Shown here piece after piece: positions 54,731 through 61,501 of a stretch of DNA of 64,000 bases (positions within the stretch are counted from its first letter, which is position 1; each line of letters opens with the position of its first letter). The position numbers were made by a program, and so were the translations under genes. This DNA comes from Novosphingobium ovatum (GTDB lineage Bacteria; Pseudomonadota; Alphaproteobacteria; Sphingomonadales; Sphingomonadaceae). Below the pieces are notes generated by a model, which saw only the letters and a list, made by a program, of their open reading frames with translations, was not told where the DNA came from and ran no database searches. The stretch spans positions 496,001 through 560,000 of the forward strand of contig NZ_JAAAPO010000003.1 in assembly GCF_009909235.1 (NCBI RefSeq), read 5' to 3'.

Positions 54731-55849
54731 TTATGGCACAACAAAATCCACCCGGGCTAGTTGTTTTCCCGGAGTCACGTCATCGTCAACATAGGTCACC
54801 GTCAGCTTGGCGCCAGCGGCGGTCAGCTTGGCATCCAGCGCCTTGTCCACCGGCACAGAAACCTTGCGTTCGGCCAGTTCGGTATAGACGCCCACGCCCT
54901 TGAGGAAGGCGACAGGCTTGGCCGCGCCGGGCGCGGTGATGGTGATGTCGCCAAAGGCCGAACGGGTGCCCTCGCGCGTCACGGTAAAGCTGAGCAGGCG
55001 CGTGCCATCGGGCTGGGCGGTGACCTTCAGGTCTTTCAGCCCGGCGTTCAGCGTGGTTTCGCCCACGCGGATGATCACCGGGATCGAAATGCCAAAGCGC
55101 GGGGTGATCCGCACGCCGATGCCGGTCGGAGTCTGCTGGCCAGCGGTGGCCTGATCGATCGACAGGCCATCGGTGCCCGGCGGCACCGCCACCGCCGAAA
55201 AGTGCGAGCGATATTCGCCCGCCGGCAGGTTTTCAGGTACGCGGGCCATGATGCGCACCATCTGCGCCTCGTTGCCGGGCAGGGTCACGCGGTGCGGCGA
55301 CCAGCGCACGATTTCGCCCGCCGAACGCAGCTTGGTACGCATCGGATCGCCTTCGGGCAGGCTGTCCAGCGTGACCAGGCGGCCATCGGGCGTCATCACC
55401 ATGTCCGAGATGTCGATGTCATAATCGCCGGTGTTGGCGGTGCGGTTGTACAGCCCCACGCTGGACACGCGGTTGCGGTCATCGATGACGATGCGCTTGG
55501 GATAGAGGTTGATGTCCCCCATGCCGCCCACCGAGCCTTCGGGCGCGGCACCGGGCGCGGCGGCGGGAATCGCGCCGCCAGCGGCCGGGGCGCCTGCGCC
55601 AGCAGCGCCAGCAGCCCCTGCCGCCGGGGCAGCAGCACCAGCGGCCGGAGCCGCAGGCGCAGCAGCCGGAGCCGCAGCGGCGGCCGGCGCGGGCTTTGCC
55701 GCAGGGGCTGCCTGCGCCCAGACCGCAGCGGGGCTGACCAGCGTCAGGGACAGGCCAGCCAGCGCGCAACCAGTGCGGGCCAGACGCGAAATCCGCCCAG
55801 AGCGAAACCGTGCCAGACGGTCGTGGTCCATGCGGGCGTAGGTGGACAT
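54731..55849 (-). CDS. PapD-like periplasmic chaperone with Ala/Pro/Gly-rich linker
   Basis: The 372-residue protein has a signal sequence (GCALAGLSLTLVSPAAVWA), a low-complexity Ala/Pro/Gly linker of about 70 residues, then an immunoglobulin-like chaperone fold: NLYPKRIVIDDRNRVSSVGLYNRT, a strand run with IVRWSPHRVTLPGNEAQMVRIMARVPENLPAGEYRSH (quoted in pieces: VRWSPHRVTLPGNEAQMVRI, ARVPENLPAGEYRSH) and a second domain with FTVTREGTRSAFGDITI. The Arg in YPKRI and the G1 strand region resemble PapD subunit-binding residues. It precedes the usher-like gene by 18 bp and follows the pilin-like genes after a terminator. ATG 55849 gives the signal peptide; upstream in-frame sequence is not coding-like. 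Confidence 0.8.
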   Translation of the reverse strand: MSTYARMDHDRLARFRSGRISRLARTGCALAGLSLTLVSPAAVWAQAAPAAKPAPAAAAAPAAAPAAPAAGAAAPAAGAAGAAGAGAPAAGGAIPAAAPGAAPEGSVGGMGDINLYPKRIVIDDRNRVSSVGLYNRTANTGDYDIDISDMVMTPDGRLVTLDSLPEGDPMRTKLRSAGEIVRWSPHRVTLPGNEAQMVRIMARVPENLPAGEYRSHFSAVAVPPGTDGLSIDQATAGQQTPTGIGVRITPRFGISIPVIIRVGETTLNAGLKDLKVTAQPDGTRLLSFTVTREGTRSAFGDITITAPGAAKPVAFLKGVGVYTELAERKVSVPVDKALDAKLTAAGAKLTVTYVDDDVTPGKQLARVDFVVP

Positions 55850-56035
55850 GTGGCAAACTCCATAGCTTGCAAGAAAAAGGCGAAAAGGGATGGCGACCGG
55901 AACATCTGCTTGGCTCGGTGCGTCCGGCCATAGGTAGTTTTTCGCAGGGAATGGTGAATTCTTGGTGAATTGGCAAGAGGGATGCGCAGCGTGCAAAACG
56001 GCCGAATTTTGGGAAAATCGCACAGTATCAACGAC

Positions 56036-56061
56036 AAAAGCCGGCTCTGGGCCGGCTTTTT
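56036..56061. terminator. Bidirectional terminator upstream of the chaperone gene
   Basis: AAAAGCCGGC-tctgg-GCCGGCTTTT is a perfect ten-base-pair stem with T-runs on both strands. It separates the subunit genes from the chaperone-usher transcript. Confidence 0.85.
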
Positions 56062-56104
56062 GCGGATTTGGACGTTCACGCGGAAACGCAAGATCCATTG
56101 GGAA

Positions 56105-56146
56105 ATGGCAGGGCGCCGATCCGGGAAACAACCCGCGCCCTGCCAT
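56105..56146 (-). terminator. Long hairpin just after the DUF4402 gene at 56160
   Basis: Perfect 12-base arms ATGGCAGGGCGC (56105-56116) and GCGCCCTGCCAT (56135-56146), followed on the minus strand by TTTCCC. It lies 13 bases after the stop codon and may stabilise or end the mRNA. Confidence 0.7.
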
Positions 56147-56159
56147 GCCCTGAAAAACC

Positions 56160-56657
56160 TTAGTTGTACGTCACCGTGGCGCTATAGCTGCCGGTGTACG
56201 AACCTGCCGTCTCGTTGCCCGCCACGGTCAGCGTGCCGCCCACGGTGAACGAGCCCGAACCCGCGCTGTTCAGCGCGCCGGTGTTGGCCGAGGGCTGGGT
56301 GGTGAAGGGCATGGTCTTGGAACCGTTGCTGACGCTGCCGGCAGTGGTCGACACGGCATAGCTGCGGCTGGGGTCGCCCGACAGGCTGAAGGCGTCAGCC
56401 GTGGTCGTCGAACCGGGAACAAAGGTGACATCTGCCGTGGTCGAGCCCGAGCCCGAGGTGGCCACAACCACCGAACCGCCCGTACCTGTGGTAAAGCGGC
56501 CAAAGCTGAGCGCAGCGCCCGAATTGTGCGACAGCACGACCGGGGCCACAACATTGGCGGTCGCCGTGCCGGTGGCGGTCGAGGTGCTGCCCGAACCCGC
56601 GATTGCCGGGGCCGACGTCATCGCCAACAGACCCACAGCCAGAAGCATCTTCTTCAT
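56160..56657 (-). CDS. DUF4402 protein, candidate pilin subunit
   Basis: The 165-residue protein has the signal peptide MKKMLLAVGLLAMTSAPAIA, the short linker SGSTSTATGTATA, and DUF4402 motifs ALSFGRFTTGTGGSVVVA, STTAGSVSNGSKTMPFTTQ and FTVGGTLTVAGNETAGSYTG. It ends YSATVTYN with Tyr at -2 and Gly at -14. The loop between VVLSH and ALSFG is short. It is the gene nearest the chaperone, in the same orientation. Two T/S-rich stretches and low Lys content fit an exported beta-sandwich subunit. Subunit role inferred. Confidence 0.85.
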   Translation of the reverse strand: MKKMLLAVGLLAMTSAPAIAGSGSTSTATGTATANVVAPVVLSHNSGAALSFGRFTTGTGGSVVVATSGSGSTTADVTFVPGSTTTADAFSLSGDPSRSYAVSTTAGSVSNGSKTMPFTTQPSANTGALNSAGSGSFTVGGTLTVAGNETAGSYTGSYSATVTYN

Positions 56658-56869
56658 TTTCCAGACCTCCGTGTCTGTCCGGGCATCGGTGAATGGGAAA
56701 GCCGAGCCGGATCAATTCTGATCAGCCGCATGAGCGCCCAATGGGGAAGGGATCGCCGTCTGCTGCCTGCTGACACGGATTAAAGGAAAATGATTAATGA
56801 CCAGTTAGGCCTAAAAACTTAGGCAAAATTACACATTCGACGCCGTGGCGCATCCGTGGCGCGCAACGC

Positions 56870-56901
56870 AAAACCGGGCCCGACCTGTTGGTCGGACCCG
56901 G
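56870..56901 (-). terminator. Terminator of the DUF4402 gene at 56938 (copy A)
   Basis: On the minus strand CCGGGTCCGAC-caacag-GTCGGGCCCGG followed by TTTT; one G-U pair in an 11-bp stem. Confidence 0.85.
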
Positions 56902-56937
56902 CTGTGTGTGTAATCCTGCGCCCCTGGGGGCAGTGGA

Positions 56938-57435
56938 TTAGTTGTAGGTCACGGTGGCGTTGTAGCTGCCGGTGTAGACGCCAGCAGGCTCGGTGCCGGC
57001 AACCGTCAGCGTGCCACCGACGGTGAACGAAGCGGCGCCCGAAGCGCTCAGCGTGCCGCCCGAAGCCGAGGGAGCGGTCGTGAACGACATCGAACGCGAA
57101 CCGTTCGAGACGCTGCCGCTGGTGGTGGCGATCGAGAAGCTGCGGTTCGCATCGCCCGTCAGCGAGTAGCTGTCAGCCGAGACGGTCGAGCCGGGGACGA
57201 AGCCCACGTCAGCGGTGACCGAACCCACGCCAGCGGCGGTGACAACCACGGTGCCGCCCGTGCCGGTGGTGAACTTGCCAAAGCTCAGAGCGGCGCCCGA
57301 GGCGTGCGTCAGAACGATGGGGGCGACGACTTCGGCGGTCGCGGTGCCAGCGGCGGTCGAGGTGTTGCCCGAAGCGGCATAGGCCGGAGCAGCGGAAACA
57401 GCCAGAGCAGCGGCAGCGATCAGAAACTTCTTCAT
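56938..57435 (-). CDS. DUF4402 protein, candidate major pilin subunit (copy A)
   Basis: The 165-residue protein has the signal peptide MKKFLIAAAALAVSAAPAYA and DUF4402 motifs ALSFGKFTTGTGGTVVVT, TTSGSVSNGSRSMSFTTAPS and FTVGGTLTVAGTEPAGVYTG, ending YNATVTYN (Tyr -2, Gly -14). By eye its coding sequence differs from copy B at two bases, changing only residue 4 (Phe versus Ile). GGGGAA precedes the ATG at 57435, which starts the signal peptide. It has its own terminator. Duplication plus a strong terminator suggests a high-dose structural subunit; this is inference. Confidence 0.88.
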   Translation of the reverse strand: MKKFLIAAAALAVSAAPAYAASGNTSTAAGTATAEVVAPIVLTHASGAALSFGKFTTGTGGTVVVTAAGVGSVTADVGFVPGSTVSADSYSLTGDANRSFSIATTSGSVSNGSRSMSFTTAPSASGGTLSASGAASFTVGGTLTVAGTEPAGVYTGSYNATVTYN

Positions 57436-57824
57436 GGTCTCAATTTCCCCATTCAAGAGCCCTGGATCTTTCCCATTCAATCCAGGGTGGTCAAAATTAA
57501 CGCCCGGGCCGCTTGGCGGAGGTGGTCAGGCCGCCCGTCGTTGATCCTGTAATAGGTTAAAGGCCGTGAACGGGTTCCTTGCGAATCTACTTAATGCGGC
57601 AGTAACCGAAAATAAGTTCAAAAAATGCCGGAAACCCTGCGGGAATCGGCGCTTTTGGGTGGGGTGTGGCGGCCGCTTCTGGTGGCTTTGACGCTGGTTG
57701 GCGCGTTCTGCATTTGGCCGATGTTAACCAGTTGGCCGCATCCGTGGCGCGCAACGCAAAACCGGGCCCGACCTGTTGGTCGGACCCGGCTGTGCGTGTA
57801 ATCCTGGCCCCTGGGGGCAGTGGA
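57436..57824 (-). other. Intergenic region between the duplicated DUF4402 genes
   Basis: About 390 bp. The part to 57502 matches the leader of copy B; 57503-57736 is unique, relatively AT-rich near 57580-57640, and may hold the copy A promoter; 57737 onward is the trailer and terminator of copy B. No other gene seen. Confidence 0.5.
57758..57789 (-). terminator. Terminator of the DUF4402 gene at 57825 (copy B)
   Basis: Same hairpin and T-run as copy A (stem 57762-57789, A-run on the plus strand at 57758-57761). Confidence 0.85.
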
Positions 57825-58322
57825 TTAGTTGTAGGTCACGGTGGCGTTGTAGCTGCCGGTGTAGACGCCAGCAGGCTCGGTGCCGGCAACCGTCAGCGTG
57901 CCACCGACGGTGAACGAAGCGGCGCCCGAAGCGCTCAGCGTGCCGCCCGAAGCCGAGGGAGCGGTCGTGAACGACATCGAACGCGAACCGTTCGAGACGC
58001 TGCCGCTGGTGGTGGCGATCGAGAAGCTGCGGTTCGCATCGCCCGTCAGCGAGTAGCTGTCAGCCGAGACGGTCGAGCCGGGGACGAAGCCCACGTCAGC
58101 GGTGACCGAACCCACGCCAGCGGCGGTGACAACCACGGTGCCGCCCGTGCCGGTGGTGAACTTGCCAAAGCTCAGAGCGGCGCCCGAGGCGTGCGTCAGA
58201 ACGATGGGGGCGACGACTTCGGCGGTCGCGGTGCCAGCGGCGGTCGAGGTGTTGCCCGAAGCGGCATAGGCCGGAGCAGCGGAAACAGCCAGAGCGGCGG
58301 CAGCGATCAGAATCTTCTTCAT
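57825..58322 (-). CDS. DUF4402 protein, candidate major pilin subunit (copy B)
   Basis: The 165-residue protein is identical to copy A except Ile at residue 4 of the signal peptide, so the mature proteins should be the same. Motifs are as in copy A, with the pilin-like end YNATVTYN. It lies upstream in the transcription direction and is preceded by an AT-rich region (58387-58787) with two inverted repeats, which may carry its promoter. Start at 58322 begins the signal peptide, with GGGGAA upstream. Confidence 0.88.
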   Translation of the reverse strand: MKKILIAAAALAVSAAPAYAASGNTSTAAGTATAEVVAPIVLTHASGAALSFGKFTTGTGGTVVVTAAGVGSVTADVGFVPGSTVSADSYSLTGDANRSFSIATTSGSVSNGSRSMSFTTAPSASGGTLSASGAASFTVGGTLTVAGTEPAGVYTGSYNATVTYN

Positions 58323-58787
58323 GGTATATTCCCCATTCTGCAGTCCCGGATCTTTCCCATTCAATCCGAGGCGGTCCAAGTTAACGACGTCGGGCGGTGA
58401 TGTTTTCGCTTCGCCACCCGGCGTGGTTTCTGATTAGGCCCAGACCGTTAAACAGAGTACTAGTGGATACACCTAATCACCTGTTAACTTTAAATTTATG
58501 ACGGCGTTTTCGGGTAAAGCCTCTAGTTAATATTCAATATATTGTCGATACAATGTGGTTAATATTTATATTAATGCACATATTTATCACCGACAACCGT
58601 TAACTTATAAAGTAATGCCTCTTATCTGTCTTGGCTAAAGTGTGTCGGTCCAGAACGCATTCTGCGATATGGTGACGCTGTGTTACGGGTATTGGCGGGT
58701 GCGTTGCGGGGAGTTGTTGCGTAATCAATACGCAGTCGCGCCTATGGTGGCCGGATTCCGCCACGGTCACCACTTGGCCGCGCGAAT
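58323..58787 (-). promoter_or_regulatory. AT-rich control region upstream of the duplicated pilin genes
   Basis: A 465-bp region, much more AT-rich (especially 58480-58640) than the rest of the window. It holds two perfect inverted repeats: ATTGT-cgat-ACAAT at 58541-58554 and TTAATAT-TT-ATATTAA at 58559-58574, five bases apart. These are candidate operators or a silencer-binding region. No gene is seen. Confidence 0.5.
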
Positions 58788-59366
58788 TCAGATATAGGTG
58801 ACGATCACCGGTACCGTGGCTGAATAGGCCGCCGAAGCGGAGTTCAGCGGCAGAATCAGCCTTCCGCCGACCGAAAACGTGTCCTGACCCGACGAATCCA
58901 GCCGGCCAGTGGTGGCAGACCCCGTGCTGGCGGCAAAAACCGACAGCGAATCGACCGTCACCGCCTTGACCGCCTGCCCGCGTGTGCTCGGCTCCAGTGA
59001 AATGCCCTGCGCGCTGACCTCGGTCGGGACGGAGATCGTGTAAAAACGCTCCGCCTCACCGGTGACCTGAAATTCGGCCACCGCCACGCTGCCGCAGCCC
59101 GACAGGCCGCACAGCGGGCGCGCCCCGCCGGTATAGGTCGCCCCGCTCTTGTCCGCGGCCACCGTTACCGTGCCGTCCTGGCTGAAGGCCATGGTGATAT
59201 TGCCGAACACCAGATCGCTCAACTTGGCCACGGTCAGCGGGCGGATGACGGTGGCCATCGCCGCGCCGGTCGCGCTGCTGCTGTGGCCCGAAGCGGCCTG
59301 CGCCGCGCACGGCAGCGCCAGTCCCACCAATGCCGCGATTGCGATCAAGGGCAGGGGGGCGCGCAT
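58788..59366 (-). CDS. Divergent DUF4402 protein of the pilus cluster
   Basis: The 192-residue exported protein has the signal peptide MRAPLPLIAIAALVGLALPCAAQA. It keeps DUF4402 features (LVFGNITMAFSQDGTVTV, FQVTGEAERFYTISVP, FSVGGRLILPLNSASAAYS) and ends VPVIVTYI: Tyr is next to last but Ala, not Gly, is at -14. Two Cys (RPLCGLSGCGS) could form a disulfide. Divergence from the repeated subunits and its place before them in transcription order suggest a tip, adapter or anchor subunit. It starts four bases after the stop of the next DUF4402 gene, so they form a two-gene unit. Confidence 0.75.
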   Translation of the reverse strand: MRAPLPLIAIAALVGLALPCAAQAASGHSSSATGAAMATVIRPLTVAKLSDLVFGNITMAFSQDGTVTVAADKSGATYTGGARPLCGLSGCGSVAVAEFQVTGEAERFYTISVPTEVSAQGISLEPSTRGQAVKAVTVDSLSVFAASTGSATTGRLDSSGQDTFSVGGRLILPLNSASAAYSATVPVIVTYI

Positions 59367-59370
59367 CGGC

Positions 59371-59964
59371 TCAGTTCGCCATCTCGATCACGTTGACCGC
59401 CAGCGGCAACGGAAAACGTAAGGGCGCCGAGGCCAGATTGCCCGACAGGTCCAGCCGGGCACCAACGCGAAAACTGGTGGTGCAGACCCGCGCATAACAA
59501 TTGGCCAGCGTGAAGCTGCCGATATTGCCCGGTTGCAGCGTGCCAACCCCGGCGATGTCGGTGCGGAAATTGGTCAAAGTGCCGCGCACGCCGTTGACCG
59601 CGCCAATGTCCACCGCCGCCAGCACCAGTTGCACCATCAATTGATAGCCGCCGCCTGTGGTGTTGCCGCTGTCATAGGTGATGGTGAATTGCGCCGGGCG
59701 CGCGGTGCTGTCGCCCAGCGGGACAACGCCTTCGTTATCCACCGCGCCGTCGGGGTGGATCGTGCGCGATCCTGTTCCCACCGCGACGATGGTGCCAAAG
59801 GTCAGCATCTGATCGGCCGTGACGATCAGCGAAGGCGTTCCCGCGCGGGCCAGTTGCGGGCTGAGCGCCAGCGAGGCGGCGGCCAGCAGCAATGCCCGCC
59901 GCACGCCCGTGCCGCCGCCGTTGGCGGGGCTGTGGGTCAGGGGCAGGGCGAGGGTGGTTGACAT
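59371..59964 (-). CDS. Divergent DUF4402 protein, first gene of the pilus cluster
   Basis: The 197-residue protein has a long leader with hydrophobic core (RALLLAAASLALSPQLARA) and a DUF4402-like domain: MLTFGTIVAVGTGSRTIHPDG, FTITYDSGNTTGGGYQLMVQ, NFRTDIAG and GSFTLANCYARVCTTSFRVGARLDLSGN with two Cys. The end NVIEMAN lacks the Tyr/Gly pilin signature. It is the most divergent family member here and could be a tip adhesin or a terminating subunit; function inferred only. It precedes the other DUF4402 gene by four bases. The ATG at 59964 leaves about 20 polar residues before the hydrophobic core, so a downstream start is possible. Confidence 0.65.
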   Translation of the reverse strand: MSTTLALPLTHSPANGGGTGVRRALLLAAASLALSPQLARAGTPSLIVTADQMLTFGTIVAVGTGSRTIHPDGAVDNEGVVPLGDSTARPAQFTITYDSGNTTGGGYQLMVQLVLAAVDIGAVNGVRGTLTNFRTDIAGVGTLQPGNIGSFTLANCYARVCTTSFRVGARLDLSGNLASAPLRFPLPLAVNVIEMAN

Positions 59965-60250
59965 GGGGTGATGCGGTTTCCTGTGGTCGCTCGAATAATG
60001 CTTACCAAAAACTTGCCTGAACGCTGCATGAGCGCAGTAACCTGAAATTTACCAGTTGTTGTGCGTTTTTCGAGAGGTCTTTGCCCGCCTATCCCCGTCT
60101 GTCTGTTCCAATACGGCACGAAGGGGGCCAAAGACCGGGTGGCGCGGCGGTTAACGCGCGCGCAAGCAAAAGGCGCGATCACCGACCGATGACCGCGCCA
60201 AAAGCAAAAAACCGTTGTGATTACCAATGTTTAACGGCGGCTTGGCCGGA
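59965..60250. other. Intergenic region between the pilus cluster and the YhhQ-family gene
   Basis: A 286-bp gap with no recognisable gene; presumably contains the promoter of the minus-strand DUF4402 gene at 59371-59964. Confidence 0.3.
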
Positions 60251-61051
60251 TTAGACCTCTGCCCGGAAGGGGGTGAAATTGGTGTGTTCGTCAAACACAT
60301 CCACCCCTTCGGCGCGTTTGAGAAAACCGACCACGGCATAGGTCGCGGGCGTCAGCAATATTTCCCACGCCACCTTCAGCGCCCAATTGGTGATCAGCAC
60401 CATCACCACCGCCTGCGTCGTCCACACCCCCAGAAACGCCAGCGGATAGAACAGCAGGCTGTCAACCGCCTGTCCCGCGATGGTCGAGCCCCAGGTGCGG
60501 GTGAACAGATATTTGCCGCCCGTCCACACCTTCATCTTGGCCAGAACCAGCGAATTGACGAATTCCCCCGCCCAAAAGGCGATGACGCTGGCGCCCACAA
60601 TGCGCCAGGTGCTGCCGAACACGCTGACATAGGTGGACTGGCAGATCGCGCCCGCGCCCTTTTCGCCCAGCACGGCGGCAAACATCGGATCGGCGCTGGC
60701 GGCGCATCCCCAATCGGCCTTGGGCGGCATGGCGACCACCACCAGACTCATGAACGCCATGAAGATCAGCGCGAAGAAGCCAACCCATACACAGCGCCGC
60801 GCCCGGCCATAGCCATAGACCTCGGTCAACACGTCGCCCAGAATATAGCTGATGGGAAAGAACAGGATGCCCGCGCCAAACACCAGATCATGGCCAAACA
60901 GGGTGATCTGCGTCGTCTTGGCCGCGCCGATCAGGTTGGACAGCAACAGGATCGCCACAAAAGCCGCCATCATGACGTCGAAATAGCGCATCGGCTTGTG
61001 CGCCAGTTGGGCGGCATCGACGTGAGGCAGGGGGTGATCGGGATGGCTCAT
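60251..61051 (-). CDS. Queuosine precursor transporter (YhhQ/VUT family)
   Basis: The 266-residue inner membrane protein has the family pattern: FFPISYILGDVLTEVYGYGRARRCVWVGF (pieces ILFFPISYILGDVLTEVYGY and RARRCVWVGF), FWAGEFVNSLVLAKMKVWT, TRTWGSTIAGQAVDSLLFYPLAF and ALKVAWEILLTPATYAVV, with about six helices. YhhQ imports 7-cyano-7-deazaguanine or related queuine precursors for tRNA modification. No queuosine biosynthesis genes are in the window. A polar His/Pro-rich N terminus of about 20 residues precedes the first helix. The ATG at 61051 is preferred over 61117, which would add residues with no domain support. Confidence 0.88.
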   Translation of the reverse strand: MSHPDHPLPHVDAAQLAHKPMRYFDVMMAAFVAILLLSNLIGAAKTTQITLFGHDLVFGAGILFFPISYILGDVLTEVYGYGRARRCVWVGFFALIFMAFMSLVVVAMPPKADWGCAASADPMFAAVLGEKGAGAICQSTYVSVFGSTWRIVGASVIAFWAGEFVNSLVLAKMKVWTGGKYLFTRTWGSTIAGQAVDSLLFYPLAFLGVWTTQAVVMVLITNWALKVAWEILLTPATYAVVGFLKRAEGVDVFDEHTNFTPFRAEV

Positions 61052-61266
61052 GGTGGGGGCGGTCCTGTGGCTGGGGCGGTTGTGGCCCCGTTTTGCCAGA
61101 GCGGACAAGGTTGGCAAGATGTTAACGCGGGCATGTCTGCCGCCGCCAACGGTAAAAAGCCCGCCGCGCCTGTGGGTTATTGCCCGGATCGCGCTGGCCA
61201 GCGGTTGCGCCCCCTTGGCGAAGGCGGCCGGATGTGGTTATGGCAAAGCGCGATCCATATCGCCGC

Positions 61267-61343
61267 GCGCCCGTAGCTCAGCTGGATAGAGCACGAGCCT
61301 TCTAAGCTTGGGGCCGCAGGTTCGAACCCTGCCGGGCGCGCCA
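61267..61343 (+). tRNA. tRNA-Arg (anticodon TCT)
   Basis: Acceptor GCGCCCG (61267-61273) pairs with CGGGCGC (61333-61339), discriminator G and encoded CCA. D arm with CTCAGCTGGATAGAG, anticodon loop CTTCTAA giving TCT, T arm GCAGG-TTCGAAC-CCTGC. It reads AGA codons, and AGG by wobble, which are rare in this GC-rich DNA. Confidence 0.97.
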
Positions 61344-61501
61344 TTTACTGACATTGCGATGGGCGGGCATCGGGCAGGGCGATCTGGCCCCGCGCGGACA
61401 GCCGCCATTGCGCCGTGCCTGCGGCGATGGCGGCCCGGCGCGCTGCGGCCTGCCACAGGACGCTTTCCCCCGCACCGTTTTGGGCCGCGCCAAAGGTCGG
61501 G

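Larger units (their letters stand above)
55850..56159 (-). promoter_or_regulatory. Region between DUF4402 gene and chaperone gene
   Basis: A 310-bp gap holding two terminator-type hairpins near the upstream gene and, by position, a promoter for the chaperone-usher pair. No gene is seen. Confidence 0.4.
56849..57502 (-). repeat. Tandem repeat copy A containing a DUF4402 gene and terminator
   Basis: Nearly identical to copy B at 57737-58386 (offset 888 then 887 bp after a one-base indel in the 3' untranslated region). Copies share terminator, coding sequence and part of the leader. Confidence 0.9.
57737..58386 (-). repeat. Tandem repeat copy B containing a DUF4402 gene and terminator
   Basis: Second copy of the repeat at 56849-57502. 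Differences are a one-base indel and few substitutions in the trailer, two in the coding region, more in the leader. Confidence 0.9.

Noticed and set aside
55540..55720. Ala/Pro/Gly codon-rich tract as a possible non-coding repeat
   Set aside because: It is in frame within the chaperone gene and continuous with its signal peptide and fold, so it is read as a coding linker.
61052..61266. preQ1 riboswitch upstream of the queuosine precursor transporter
   Set aside because: No sequence resembling the short preQ1 aptamers was found in this gap.
61267..61343. tRNA-Arg as an integration site of a genomic island
   Set aside because: No integrase gene and no repeat of the tRNA 3' end were seen in the window.
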